The notes: generated by a model from the letters alone, not told the origin. Shown: positions 1 to 13,022, counted from the stretch's first letter. The stretch is DNA of 37,371 nt from Planctomycetota bacterium (GCA_027020785.1 JALUVI010000153.1:1-37371); one strand, 5' to 3'. Program-made: numbers and translations.

Positions 1-1
1 G

Positions 2-2908
<2,907 letters not shown>

Positions 2909-2990
2909 GGGAAACCGGCGGCACGGAGTACGCCGGCCGGAGCTGGTCGGCTAAGCTGGTCCCGGCACGCCTCCCGGGGCGGTTCCCCCG

Positions 2991-4475
2991 ATGACCCTCT
3001 CCGCCTTCCTCCTCGCTTCCCCCTTCCTCCTCGCACCCCAGACCGGTCCGCGCCACGACGTCCTGACCGCGGCCGAACTCGCGGCCCGGAGCGGGATCGG
3101 ACGCCTCGAGGCCGACGGTTCCTGGAGTCTCGCTCCGGGCGAGCGGGCGGTCCTGGCCGTCACCGCGCCGCAGCCCTTCCGCTCGTTCGGCGCCTTCTGG
3201 CGCGGCGGGTTCGCAGCGGCGACCACGCGTCTGGTCCGCAACGACGGCTCGACTTCGCCCGTCTCGCCCCTGGTCCGCAACGACGACCTCACCGCCGGCG
3301 CTCGCGGGCCCGGGGCCGCAGCGCCGACCGGCGCGATCGTCGGCGCCCTCCACCACGGCTACGGCGGTGATTCCCACGCGGTCGTCCTGACGGTCACCGG
3401 GCCGGCGCGCCTCCGCGACCTCGCCCTGGTGTGGGTGCCCGGGGCCGGGGAGGGCGCGCGGCGCCCGGCGCCGCCGCCGTTTCCGGGCGCGGCGGGCTAC
3501 CCCAAGCCCTTCGTGTACGACCGCGGCTCCTGGGGGGCCGACCCGCCGCAGTGCGGTTACTCGTACTGGAGCGTGGACCACGTCGCCATCCACCACACCG
3601 CGAGCGCCAGCGAATACTGGAGCACGAGCTGGTCCGAGTGCGCGGCGAACGTGAAGGCCACGCAGTCCTACCACATGTACGTGAACGGCTGGTGCGACAT
3701 CGGCTACCACTACCTCGTCTGCGTCCACGGTGACCTCTTCGAGGGCCGCGGCGGCGGCGACGACGTGGTCGGCGCCCACGACGCCTACAACCTCGGGTCC
3801 ATGGCGATCTCGTGCATGGGCTACTTCCACCCGCCCTACTCGCAGACCCTGACGCCGGCGATGGAGGACGCCATCGCCGAGCTCGGCGCCTGGAAGTGCG
3901 ACCAGAAGGGCATCGATCCCCTGGGGGCCTCGTGGTACGACGGCTACGGCGGGGTGGTCGCGAACGTCTACGGCCATCGCGACGTACGTTCCACTTCCTG
4001 CCCGGGCGACCAGGCCTACGCCCGGCTCGACGCCATCCGCCAGGCCATTGCAGCGCGGCTGAACGGAGGCGGCGGCCAGGTCGTGCTCGATACCGACCAG
4101 CTCCACCTGCTCGGCGCCTGGAGCCTGGGCTCGTCGTCGTCCGACAAGTACGGGCCGGACTATCGCTGGACCAGCACCGGCACCGGTTCGCGGCTGGTGG
4201 CGTGGTGGGAGCCCGACGTCCCATCCGCCGGCTGGTACGACGTCTACCTGTGGTGGCCGCAGGGCTGGAACCGCAACCCCCAGACCCTGGTCGGCGCTCG
4301 AACGCCGTCCGGCTTGACGACGACCACCGTGGACCAGCAGCACGACGGCGGCCGTTGGAACCTGATCGGAACCTGGTGGCTGCCCCAGGGGCGTCTCTCC
4401 AAGGTCGGCGTGGCCAACGACGGCCCCGCGGGATGGGTCGTGGTGGCCGACGCGCTCCGACTCGTGAAGCGCTGA
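2991..4475 (+). CDS. Secreted PGRP/N-acetylmuramoyl-L-alanine amidase-like protein with golvesin-like C-terminal domain
   Basis: Signal peptide MTLSAFLLASPFLLAPQ; PGRP signature (VAIHHTAS...GYHYLV...VYGHRDVRSTSCPGD); C-terminal WEPDVPSAGWYDVYLWWPQGWNRNPQ...WVVVADALRLV resembles golvesin/xanthan-lyase C-terminal domains. Confidence 0.82.
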   Translation: MTLSAFLLASPFLLAPQTGPRHDVLTAAELAARSGIGRLEADGSWSLAPGERAVLAVTAPQPFRSFGAFWRGGFAAATTRLVRNDGSTSPVSPLVRNDDLTAGARGPGAAAPTGAIVGALHHGYGGDSHAVVLTVTGPARLRDLALVWVPGAGEGARRPAPPPFPGAAGYPKPFVYDRGSWGADPPQCGYSYWSVDHVAIHHTASASEYWSTSWSECAANVKATQSYHMYVNGWCDIGYHYLVCVHGDLFEGRGGGDDVVGAHDAYNLGSMAISCMGYFHPPYSQTLTPAMEDAIAELGAWKCDQKGIDPLGASWYDGYGGVVANVYGHRDVRSTSCPGDQAYARLDAIRQAIAARLNGGGGQVVLDTDQLHLLGAWSLGSSSSDKYGPDYRWTSTGTGSRLVAWWEPDVPSAGWYDVYLWWPQGWNRNPQTLVGARTPSGLTTTTVDQQHDGGRWNLIGTWWLPQGRLSKVGVANDGPAGWVVVADALRLVKR

Positions 4476-4482
4476 CCGCGGG

Positions 4483-7047
4483 TCAGTCCGCGAGCGCTGC
4501 CAGAGCGGCGGCGAGTTCCTTCGGGTCCGGACGCAGGACGGTCTCGGTCGGGCCTCGGGACGGGTCCCATGCGACGACGCCGAGGGCGACCGTCCGTCTC
4601 GCGCCGTCTCCGCTGCGGAGGCGGAGCTCGGCTCGCCACTCGCCGCCGAACGGAAGGCGGAAGACGGCTCGATGGCGGTCGTCCAGCTTCCGGATCGGAT
4701 GCCGGTCGCGTTGCGCCAGGACGACTTCGCCGACCACCCCGGGGGGCAGCGCATCGCATCCCTCCACCGTGACGCCCAGGACGGGCGCCGGCGCCAGCGC
4801 GACTTCCGTGGTGGGCGGGGTCAGGGTGACCACCCGGTCCAGGCGGCCGGATGCGGAGACCCGACCTTGGACCCGCTCGCCGGTGGGTAGCCAGAGTCGG
4901 TAGGGGCGCCGGGCGTCGAACGAAGCGGCGCGCGCGAAGGCGGACGCCTCGAAGTCCGGGGGGACGCGCAACTGGGCGCGCCGGATCACCCCGCCCTCCG
5001 CGCCGCGCACGACGAGGTCGCACCAGGTGAAGCGGCCGCGGAGGTCCCAGGGGTCGAGGCGCGGGTCGTCCGCGCCGCCGACCTCGATGCCCTCCAGACG
5101 GGCCAGGGCGAGCGCGGGCAGGTCCTCGTGGAACAACTGGGCGGCGGCCAGGCCGGGAACCAGTCCGTCGAGCACGAAGCGACCGTCGTCGTCCACCCCG
5201 TACGCGAGCCGCTGCTCCGACCCGTCGGGCCGGGTCAGGGTCGACTCGATGCCGAGTCGGGCCCACGGCGGATGGTCCGCGTCCAGCAGCAGACGTCCGG
5301 ACAGCGCGGCATGGCGCCAGGCGGTGAGACGCAGCGTCTCCCCCGGGACGAAGGACGTCTCGGGGGCCCAGGCGTGGGGCGAGGTGACGACGAGGAAGTG
5401 CTCTTCCGTCCAGGGGGCCGGATGGGAGCGAAGTTCGAACCGTCCGTCGGCGTCGGTGCGCAGGCCGCGGCCCACCGTCATCCGCCAGGCCTCCTCGTCG
5501 CCGTAGCGAGCCGGCGCCGTCACCTCGAGCAGGAGGTCGGGGAAGGGTCGGCCTTGCGGGTCGAGGACGACCCCCGCGACCAGGAGCGGGATCGGCTCCA
5601 GCCGCAGGTCGCCGAGGTCGGCGGGCCGGCCGGGAACGAGCGGGGGGAGAGTGGCGCCGGCGCCGATCGCCGGATCGCCGCGCAGGCGAACGTCCAGCCA
5701 CGCCGGCGGGCCCTGGGCGGGGTCCGTCACCGGCGTGAGGGTGAGTGCGAACCGCCCGGTCTCGTCGGTGGCCACCACCACGCCGCTCTCCGCGAAGGCC
5801 CAATCGGGAAGCGCCTCGACGAAGAGTTCGGTCGCGGCGAGCGGACGGCCGCCGCCGTCCACGGCGCGGCCGGTGACGATCGGGTCGGCGCTGGGGCGGC
5901 GCAGCGCCACCGTCCGCGTGGCGCCTGGACGCTCGGGGCCGTCCGTGGCGACGGGGTCGGCGAAGGGGACGACGTCTGCGACGAAGGCCTCGACGACCAG
6001 CGATTCACCGAGGGGAACCACCGGAAAGAGAGCGGTTCCGTCCGCGCTCCGCTCCCGCGGTCGTCGCCACCGCGGCGGCGGCCGCTCGCCCGCCTTCGGC
6101 CGGGGGTAGGCCGTCACCGTCACCGGTCCGGGGTAGGGTTCGCCCGCCTGGGTGAGCAGGCGCACCTCGAGCGCACCGTGCGCCGGGAGGCGCAGGACGA
6201 TCGGCTCGTCCGGCAGCTCCCCCCAGGCGAGGTCGGTCCGAGGCGGTTCGCGCAGCGGCGCCGCCACCACGAAGGCCACCCGCCGGTCCGATCCGGCGTC
6301 CGGCAGGAAGACCTCCAGGTTCGGGAACACGGCGAGTCCCGAGCGCGGGTCGGTGCGCACGGTCCACCGCGGACGCGTGCGGCCTTCGTCGCCGATCTCG
6401 GCGAAGACCACGGGCACGCCGCCCGCCGGCGCGCCGTCTTCCTCCTCGACCCGAACCACGACGGTGCGGGCCGGCGGAAGCAGCAGGACCACCTCGCCCT
6501 CGGGGGTCGGCTCCGGTTCGAGCACCATCACGAAGCGCCCGCCGTGGCGCGCCGCCAGCGCCCACAGCAGTCCCGTCTCGGGGCGCGGCACCGCCGCCCG
6601 GCCCTCCCCATCGGTACGCCGTCGTGAGCGAGCCAGCGCCGCGTAGGTGTCGGGAAGGTTCGCCCCCTCGGCCAGGCTCTCCTGGACGCGGTCCAGGTCG
6701 TCCGCTTCCAGGACGAGTTCGAGGACCTCCGCGCCGGCCACGCCACGGTCGGGTGCTTCGGTGACGGCGACGCGCACGGTGACCTCGCTTCCCTTTCGTG
6801 GAGGAGGCCAGGATCGAGTCTCGCCCTGCTCCGTCTCCTCGCTCGTCCTCGGGAACTCGCGGAGGGGCTCCGGAACGCCGTCGGAGGCCGTCACCTCGTT
6901 GCCGGCGGCACCGGCCCGACGGGCGGCGCCGTCTCCCCTCGTCGGGCCGCCGTCGGAGCCCGAGCGGTGGGAATCGCGCCACAGCAGGGAGAGCGCGAGC
7001 GCGAGCAGGACCAATCCGGCCCCGACCCAGGTTCGGGGGTTGCTCAC
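4483..7047 (-). CDS. Membrane-anchored protein with carboxypeptidase-regulatory-like (CarbopepD_reg) repeats
   Basis: 854-aa ORF, GTG start, N-terminal TM segment (TWVGAGLVLLALALSLLW), repeated beta-sandwich-like stretches (VAGVVLDPQGRPFPDLLLEVTAP, VTGRAVDGGGRPLAATELFVEA). Confidence 0.65.
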   Translation of the reverse strand: MSNPRTWVGAGLVLLALALSLLWRDSHRSGSDGGPTRGDGAARRAGAAGNEVTASDGVPEPLREFPRTSEETEQGETRSWPPPRKGSEVTVRVAVTEAPDRGVAGAEVLELVLEADDLDRVQESLAEGANLPDTYAALARSRRRTDGEGRAAVPRPETGLLWALAARHGGRFVMVLEPEPTPEGEVVLLLPPARTVVVRVEEEDGAPAGGVPVVFAEIGDEGRTRPRWTVRTDPRSGLAVFPNLEVFLPDAGSDRRVAFVVAAPLREPPRTDLAWGELPDEPIVLRLPAHGALEVRLLTQAGEPYPGPVTVTAYPRPKAGERPPPRWRRPRERSADGTALFPVVPLGESLVVEAFVADVVPFADPVATDGPERPGATRTVALRRPSADPIVTGRAVDGGGRPLAATELFVEALPDWAFAESGVVVATDETGRFALTLTPVTDPAQGPPAWLDVRLRGDPAIGAGATLPPLVPGRPADLGDLRLEPIPLLVAGVVLDPQGRPFPDLLLEVTAPARYGDEEAWRMTVGRGLRTDADGRFELRSHPAPWTEEHFLVVTSPHAWAPETSFVPGETLRLTAWRHAALSGRLLLDADHPPWARLGIESTLTRPDGSEQRLAYGVDDDGRFVLDGLVPGLAAAQLFHEDLPALALARLEGIEVGGADDPRLDPWDLRGRFTWCDLVVRGAEGGVIRRAQLRVPPDFEASAFARAASFDARRPYRLWLPTGERVQGRVSASGRLDRVVTLTPPTTEVALAPAPVLGVTVEGCDALPPGVVGEVVLAQRDRHPIRKLDDRHRAVFRLPFGGEWRAELRLRSGDGARRTVALGVVAWDPSRGPTETVLRPDPKELAAALAALAD

Positions 7048-7169
7048 GCTTCCATCCTAGTCCACGCTGGCAGGAGCGGGGCCGGGGGGCTCGCCTCGGA
7101 AGCCGCCGCTCCTGATTGCTACCTTGGAGGCCTCGGCTGCGTGCCCCACCAGGGAGACGGCCCCTTCCC

Positions 7170-7703
7170 ATGACTCCAGGCGTCGAGGACACCGACTTCC
7201 TGCTCCTCTACCGGGAGCTGCGCGGGCTCGCGGAGGGCTACCTCCGACGGGAGCGGCCGGACCACACCCTCCAGGCGACGGCGCTGGTCCACGAGACTTG
7301 GGAGCGCCTCGAGCGCTCGGGGAGCGGAGGCTTCCAGGACCGCCACCACTTCCTGGCCACCGCAGCGCGGGTGATGCGCCGCATCCTGGTGGACTACGCG
7401 CGCAGCCGCCGCGCCGCCAAGCGCGGCGGCGGCCGCGCCCGGGTCCGGGTGGACGTCCACGACCTCGCCGCCAGTCAGGGCACCGACCCCGACGCCTACT
7501 TGGTCGCCCTCGACGAGGCGTTGGTCCGCCTCGACCGGGTGGACCATCGGGCGGCCCGTCTGGTCGAACTCCGCTTCTTCGCCGGACTCTCCATGGAGGA
7601 GGCCGCCGGCGTCCTCGACGTCAGCCCGGCGACGGCTCACCGTGACTGGGCCTTCGCCCGCACCTGGTTGCACCGCGAGATCACGCGGCACGGAGAGTCG
7701 TGA
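7170..7703 (+). CDS. ECF-subfamily RNA polymerase sigma factor (Planctomycete/Rhodopirellula-type)
   Basis: LQATALVHETWERL, ATAARVMRRILVDYARSRRAAKRGG, HTH LSMEEAAGVLDVSPATAHRDWAFARTWL; overlaps the kinase start by 4 bp. The ORF-track start at 7116 is probably too long. Confidence 0.9.
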   Translation: MTPGVEDTDFLLLYRELRGLAEGYLRRERPDHTLQATALVHETWERLERSGSGGFQDRHHFLATAARVMRRILVDYARSRRAAKRGGGRARVRVDVHDLAASQGTDPDAYLVALDEALVRLDRVDHRAARLVELRFFAGLSMEEAAGVLDVSPATAHRDWAFARTWLHREITRHGES

Positions 7704-10354
7704 GCGAGCCGCGCGAGGTCCTCGACTGGGAGCGCGTCAAGGCGCTGTTCCTCGAGTTGCGCGAGCTCGCGCCGGAGACCGCGGCGACGCGGCTCGACGA
7801 GCTCGCCGCCGAGTCGTCCGAGCTCGCCGACGAGGTCCGCTCGCTGCTCCAGGCCGACGGTGCGCTTCCGGGGTTCCTCCACGGCACCGCCGAGGAGGCG
7901 CTCGGCGCCTTCCTGCGGCCCGACCCCGACCTGTTGCACCCCGGTCAGGAAGTCGGGCGCTACGTCTTGGAGTGCCGCATCGGCACCGGCGGCATGGGGT
8001 CGGTGTGGAAGGCGCACCTGCGTGACGACCCGGAGCGGGTGTTCGCCCTCAAGTTCATCCGCCGCGGCCTGGACACGGCCATCATGCTGCGTCGCTTCGC
8101 CCAGGAACAGCGCACGCTCGCCCTCCTGAACCATCCCAACGTCGCCGCTCTGGTGGATGCCGGGGTCACCGCCGACGACCGCCCGTATCTGGTCATGGAG
8201 TACATCGAAGGGGCGTCGCTGGTCGAATGGTGCGACGAGCGCCGCCTCGGGGTGCGCGATCGGCTGCGTCTGTTCGTCCAGGTCTGCGAAGCGGTCCATT
8301 TCATGCACCGCTCGCTGGTGGTCCACCGTGACCTCAAGCCGAGCAACGTCCTGGTCACCCGAGACGGCGTCCCCAAGCTGCTCGACTTCGGGGTCGCCAA
8401 GATGTTCTCGGCGGAAGGGGGAGCCACCGCTCCGACCGAGTTGGGCCCCGGGCTCCTCACCCCGCGCTACGCCAGCCCCGAGCAGCTGCGCGGCCTGCCG
8501 GTGTCCACGAGTTCGGACGTCTATTCGCTCGGGGTGGTGTTGTTCGAGCTCCTCACCGGCCGCCGACCCTTTCCCCGGCGCGAGGGATCGTTCGAGGAGG
8601 CCCGCCAGGGCGCGCTCGACCCGCCCCCGCGGCCGAGCCAGGTCGTGACCGAAGCCGCGGCCGAGCTGCGCGGCACCAAGCGCGACCTCCTCCGGCGCCA
8701 GCTGCGGGGCGACCTCGACACCATCGTCCAGACCGCATTGCGCATCGAGCCCGAGCGGCGCTACGCCTCGGCCGGCCACTTCGCCGAGGACCTGGAGCGC
8801 CACCTCCAGGGCCAGCCGGTGGTGGCCCGCGGGGATTCGCTGGGATACCTCACGGCGAAGTGGGCGCGGCGCAACGCCCATCTCGTCGTCGCCGCCCTCC
8901 TGGTCCTGCTGACCGTTGCCGGCGCCTTCGTCGGCATCGCCCGGCAGGCCCGTATCGCCCGCGAGGAGGCCGACTTCGCCCGCCGGCAGAGCGACAGCCT
9001 CAATCAGGTGGTGGACCTCCTGGTCGGGCTGTTCGAGAGCTCCGACCCGGGGGCGGGCAATCCGCAGGACCTCCGCGCGCGCGACCTGGTCGAGCACGGC
9101 GCCGAGCTCCTCCGGGGTGACCTCGGCGGAAACGAGGCCGTACGCGCCACGTTGCTGAATGCGCTCGGCCGCGTGTTCCTGAACCTGGGGCTGCCCGACC
9201 GCGCCGAGAGGCTGTTGCGTGACAGCCTCGAGCTGCGACGCCGGACCTATGACGAACCCCATCCTCAGATCGCCGAGGCCCTGGAGCCCTGGGGCGAGTT
9301 GCTCCGGGCACGGGGGCGGCTGGCCGAGGCCGAGGAGGTGCTACGCGACGCCCTGCGGCAGTGGGAAGCCACTTGGGGGCTCGACCATCTCCAGGCGTCC
9401 CGGGCCGAGAACGCCCTGGGCCTGGTCCTGATGGAGGAGGGCGAGCTGGGTGAGGCCGAACAATGGTTCCAGCGCGCCCTCGAGGTTCGGCGCCGCGAGC
9501 TCGGGCCCGATCACCCCTCCACCCTGGTGGTCCAAGGCAACCTCGCCAGTCTGCTCTATCAGAGGCGTCGTTGGGCCGAGGCCGAGGCCGCCCTGCGGTC
9601 GGTGCTCGCGGCGCAGCGGGCGGTGGCCGACGGGGGAGACGACCTCCACACCGCCAACACCCTCAACAACCTCGGTCTGGTCTTGATGGAGCAGGGGCGT
9701 CTCGCCGAGGCCGAGGAGTCGTTCCGCAAGGCCCTCGACGTCCGTCAGAGGCTGCTGGAGCGGGGGCACCCCGACCTCGCCGCGACCCGCAACAACCTGG
9801 CGGTGGCGCGGTACCGGGCCGGCGACTACTCCGGCGCGGCCACGGCTTTCCACGAGGCTGCCGCGGCGACCGCCGAGCGGCTCGGCGACGACCACCTGGC
9901 GACGCTCTTGCTCCAGCTGAACGAAGCCCGCAGCCTGCTCCGGCTGGGCCGGACCTGGGAGGCCCGCAGTCTGCTGGCCCAGGCCTGGGAGCGGGCCCGA
10001 CGCAGCGTTCCCGAGGGCAACGCGGTCCGCGTGGACCTGCTCCAGGCGCTCGGGCTGGCCTACCTCGCCGAGGAACGCCCCCGCTCCGCGGAGAGCGTGT
10101 TCGAGCGAGCCGTGCGCGAGTACGAGGCGCAGGACGATGCCGACCCGGTGCGCCTGGCGCGGCTCCTCCTGGACCTGGGGCAGGCCCGCGTGGACCTCGG
10201 CGACGCCGGGGGAGCCGAGACGGCCTTCCGCGGGGCGCGGGAGCAGCTCGTGGGAGCCGAGGTCGAGGTCGCCGACGAACTCGGGGCCCGGGTCGCGGAC
10301 GGCCTGGCCCAGGTGGAGCAGCTGCGGGCGGCGGGACGGAGCGTCGGCGGTTAG
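7700..10354 (+). CDS. Serine/threonine protein kinase with TM segment and C-terminal TPR repeats
   Basis: IGTGGMGSVWKA, VVHRDLKPSNVLV, LLDFGVAKMF; TM at HLVVAALLVLLTVAGAFVGIA; multiple TPRs. Confidence 0.93.
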   Translation: MSEPREVLDWERVKALFLELRELAPETAATRLDELAAESSELADEVRSLLQADGALPGFLHGTAEEALGAFLRPDPDLLHPGQEVGRYVLECRIGTGGMGSVWKAHLRDDPERVFALKFIRRGLDTAIMLRRFAQEQRTLALLNHPNVAALVDAGVTADDRPYLVMEYIEGASLVEWCDERRLGVRDRLRLFVQVCEAVHFMHRSLVVHRDLKPSNVLVTRDGVPKLLDFGVAKMFSAEGGATAPTELGPGLLTPRYASPEQLRGLPVSTSSDVYSLGVVLFELLTGRRPFPRREGSFEEARQGALDPPPRPSQVVTEAAAELRGTKRDLLRRQLRGDLDTIVQTALRIEPERRYASAGHFAEDLERHLQGQPVVARGDSLGYLTAKWARRNAHLVVAALLVLLTVAGAFVGIARQARIAREEADFARRQSDSLNQVVDLLVGLFESSDPGAGNPQDLRARDLVEHGAELLRGDLGGNEAVRATLLNALGRVFLNLGLPDRAERLLRDSLELRRRTYDEPHPQIAEALEPWGELLRARGRLAEAEEVLRDALRQWEATWGLDHLQASRAENALGLVLMEEGELGEAEQWFQRALEVRRRELGPDHPSTLVVQGNLASLLYQRRRWAEAEAALRSVLAAQRAVADGGDDLHTANTLNNLGLVLMEQGRLAEAEESFRKALDVRQRLLERGHPDLAATRNNLAVARYRAGDYSGAATAFHEAAAATAERLGDDHLATLLLQLNEARSLLRLGRTWEARSLLAQAWERARRSVPEGNAVRVDLLQALGLAYLAEERPRSAESVFERAVREYEAQDDADPVRLARLLLDLGQARVDLGDAGGAETAFRGAREQLVGAEVEVADELGARVADGLAQVEQLRAAGRSVGG

Positions 10355-10493
10355 GGGCCGCAGCGGGGGGTCGGTCGCCCGGGAGGCCGGGAGCGGGCGC
10401 TCACCGGCCGCCCCGGGGCCGAAAAGGAAGACGGAAGGAAGTCCGTGGGGTTGGAGGGGCTCCTCCTCCGTCCTGTCATGCGGATTCCGGGTG

Positions 10494-10515
10494 CCGGGAC
10501 TCTCACGAATCCCGG
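10494..10515. terminator. Possible bidirectional hairpin between convergent genes
   Basis: CCGGGACTC-TCAC-GAATCCCGG: 9-bp stem with one C/A mismatch, tetraloop, between convergent CDSs ending at 10354 (+) and 10540 (-). No strong U-tract on either side. Confidence 0.35.
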
Positions 10516-10539
10516 AAAACTTTCGCGGTCGCGGTCGGA

Positions 10540-12981
10540 CTATTCGGGCAGCGTGCCGAGCCGCAGTCGCGGCGTTCCGACCTCACTCCAACCCTCGCCC
10601 TCGACGACCTCGAGGATCCGGTCCATGGGGAGGCCTTCCAGGACCTCGGGGGGGCCTTCCACCGGCCAGTCGAGCTCGACCCGGAGCAGGCGCTCCGCTC
10701 GGCCCAGGCCGAGTTCCACCTGGAGCGAGTTGCCGCCGAAGGAGGCTCCAGTGCCGGCGATGGCGTGGATCTCGCGCTCGCGGCCGTCCTCGAGGACCAC
10801 GGCCTTCACCCGGGTGCCGACGCCGAAGGAGTTGGACCTCCGGCCGCGCAGGCGCAGGGTCAGCCAGTGGTGGCGGGGGTCGCCCTCGTTGCGGAACAGG
10901 GCGTTGTAGTAGCGACCGTCGAGGTACCAGCCACCGAGCTGGGCGTAGAGGTCCACGTCGCCGTCGTTGTCGACGTCGCCGAAGGCCACGCCGTGCCCCT
11001 TCTGGAAGTGGCCCAGGCCGCTGGCCACGGTGGCGTCGCCGAAGCGTTTCCCGTCCACGTTCCTGAACAGCACGTTCGGGACGATGACCTCGAACGAGGG
11101 GGCGCCGGTGCCGAGGTAGATGTCTTGGAAACCGTCGTTGTCCACGTCGGCGTAGTTGGCGCCCATCACCGGCAGGGTGCGGAGGAGGCCGTACTCCGCG
11201 GTGACCTCACGGAACCCGCCCCGGCCGTCGTTGAGCCAGAAGCGGCAGACCTCCTCGGTGGGCTCCAGGCCGAAGTAGCTCCGCGCCGTGCCCTCGACGC
11301 TGCCGCCGACTCCGCCGAGGGGATAAGGGGCGCAGAACAGGTCGAGCCAGCCGTCGCCGTCCACGTCGAAGAACCAGCTCTGGAAGCTGCGCTGCTTGCG
11401 CGGGTTGTCGGTCTGGAGGTCCACGCCGAGCTCCGGGGCGACGTCCTCGAAGGTACCGTCGCCGCGGTTGCGGTAGAGCCGGTTCGGTTGCCCGAAGTTG
11501 GAGACGTAGAGGTCGAAGTCGCCGTCGTTGTCGTAGTCGCCCCAGCAGACGCCGCGGCTGAATCGGTCGTTGGTGACCCCGGCCTCCTTGGCCACGTCCA
11601 CGAAGGTGCCGTCACCCTGGTTCTGGAACAGTTGCGACGGAGCGAACCGACCGCGGCTCAAGCGTTCGTTGCCCACGTAGAGGTCGAGGTCGCCGTCCTG
11701 GTCGTAGTCGCACCACGCGGCGGCGAGGCAGGGCCAGGCGGGGTCGGCCAGGCCGGCTGCCTCGGTGACGTCCTCGAAGGTGCCGTCGCCGCGGTTGCGG
11801 AGCAGGACGTTGGGGATGCGCCCATCCTCGGCCATCCAGGCGCCGCGGGCCACGAACACGTCCACCCAGCCGTCGCCGTCGTAGTCGCCCTGGACGATGC
11901 TCAACGAGCCGGTCACCTGGTCGACCCCGCTGCGGTGCGACCAGTCGCTGAAGGTGCCGTCGCCGTCGTTGTGGTAGTACACCATCGGCACCTCCTGGTG
12001 GAGGCAGCTCGCCATCAGGTCGAGGAAGCCGTCGTTGTCGAAGTCCTCCACGATGGCGCCGCCGGAGATGCTCAAGTGGTCCACGCCGAGTTCCTGGCCC
12101 ACGTTGACGAAGACCGGCGCCCGCTCGACCGGTTTCCAGGCCGACTCGGGCAGGAGCCAGCGTTCGGGCACCCCCTCGGGGAACGTCCCGGCCACCATGT
12201 GGGCGACGTTCAGCAGCCATGCCGCTCCGACCTGGCCCGGGTCGAGGTCGAGGATCCGCGACAGGAAGTCCTGTGCCGTGCGGGCGTCGATCGGGTTGGC
12301 CCAGATGCCGGTGCCCCGCAGCGGGTAGATGCAGCTCAGGGGGTTGTACTGGTCGATGCAGAACTCGGCCTCGCCCCGGCGCAGGTTGGCGACCGCGAGC
12401 CAGCGCCAGGTCGAGGTCAGGTACTTCTGGTAGAGCTCCTCGGGCACCTCGTCCCGATGGGCTTGGAGGTTGTCGAGCGCCGCCTGGAACTGGGACAGCG
12501 CCTTGCGGTACTCGCCGATCCGCAGGAAGTAGTCGCCGAGCCGGAGGTGGACGAAGTAGGCTTGGCGCGCCACCGAGGGCCTCCCTTCCAGGCGCTCGGC
12601 GAAGGCCTCGGCCCAGGCCAGGTACTCGGGTGGCGCGGTGTACTGTGGTGACCCGTTGCGCCAGAAGGCGAGGCGCCGGATGGACGACAGCCCGACCTCG
12701 GCCTCGGCGCGCGGCCAGGACCAGGCCGAGGCGACCACTGCGAGGGCGACGGCCAGGAGACCGAAGCGGCGCGAGCGCAGCCGCGGCGCCAGCGTCGTCA
12801 GGATCGCGGCGATCCCGAGGACGACCAGCCCGGATTGGGCGGCGACGAAGACGGCGGCGGGCCCGACGTCGAAGGGGATCTCGCGGGAGAGGCCGATGCG
12901 TTCGGCCAGGGCCTCGAAGGGGAGGAGGCCGACGGCGACGAGGAGGAAGCCGAGGCCGCCCAGGGCGAGGGGGCGCAACAT
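10540..12981 (-). CDS. Membrane protein with TPR region, FG-GAP/VCBS repeats and C-terminal ASPIC/UnbV domain
   Basis: N-terminal TM helices; repeated DxDxDGxxDL blocks (DFDNDGFLDL, DYDGDGWVDV, DYDQDGDLDL, DYDNDGDFDL, DVDNDGDVDL); UnbV-like C-terminus (NSFGVGTRVKAVV...SLQVELGLGRAE). Confidence 0.9.
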   Translation of the reverse strand: MLRPLALGGLGFLLVAVGLLPFEALAERIGLSREIPFDVGPAAVFVAAQSGLVVLGIAAILTTLAPRLRSRRFGLLAVALAVVASAWSWPRAEAEVGLSSIRRLAFWRNGSPQYTAPPEYLAWAEAFAERLEGRPSVARQAYFVHLRLGDYFLRIGEYRKALSQFQAALDNLQAHRDEVPEELYQKYLTSTWRWLAVANLRRGEAEFCIDQYNPLSCIYPLRGTGIWANPIDARTAQDFLSRILDLDPGQVGAAWLLNVAHMVAGTFPEGVPERWLLPESAWKPVERAPVFVNVGQELGVDHLSISGGAIVEDFDNDGFLDLMASCLHQEVPMVYYHNDGDGTFSDWSHRSGVDQVTGSLSIVQGDYDGDGWVDVFVARGAWMAEDGRIPNVLLRNRGDGTFEDVTEAAGLADPAWPCLAAAWCDYDQDGDLDLYVGNERLSRGRFAPSQLFQNQGDGTFVDVAKEAGVTNDRFSRGVCWGDYDNDGDFDLYVSNFGQPNRLYRNRGDGTFEDVAPELGVDLQTDNPRKQRSFQSWFFDVDGDGWLDLFCAPYPLGGVGGSVEGTARSYFGLEPTEEVCRFWLNDGRGGFREVTAEYGLLRTLPVMGANYADVDNDGFQDIYLGTGAPSFEVIVPNVLFRNVDGKRFGDATVASGLGHFQKGHGVAFGDVDNDGDVDLYAQLGGWYLDGRYYNALFRNEGDPRHHWLTLRLRGRRSNSFGVGTRVKAVVLEDGREREIHAIAGTGASFGGNSLQVELGLGRAERLLRVELDWPVEGPPEVLEGLPMDRILEVVEGEGWSEVGTPRLRLGTLPE

Positions 12982-12986
12982 GGGGC

Positions 12987-12999
12987 GGCTATTCTAGCC
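12987..12999. promoter_or_regulatory. Near-palindromic divergent promoter core (GGCTATTCTAGCC) with overlapping -10 elements on both strands
   Basis: + strand TATTCT (12990-12995) and - strand TAGAAT (12996-12991) overlap in a 41-bp divergent intergenic region. Confidence 0.5.
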
Positions 13000-13022
13000 G
13001 CGGCCCCGACCGCCCTCCCCCG

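Noticed and set aside
9463-12651. 1062-aa plus-strand ORF
   Set aside because: Spans the kinase 3' end in the wrong frame and lies antisense to the UnbV gene; composition is that of shadow translation (Arg/Gly-rich, then Val/Glu-rich mirror of DxDxDG repeats).
10540-12981. Regular spaced gtcgccgtcgttgtc-like repeats as a CRISPR or tandem repeat array
   Set aside because: They are codons for the DxDxDG calcium-binding motifs of VCBS/FG-GAP repeats, irregularly spaced and within a CDS.
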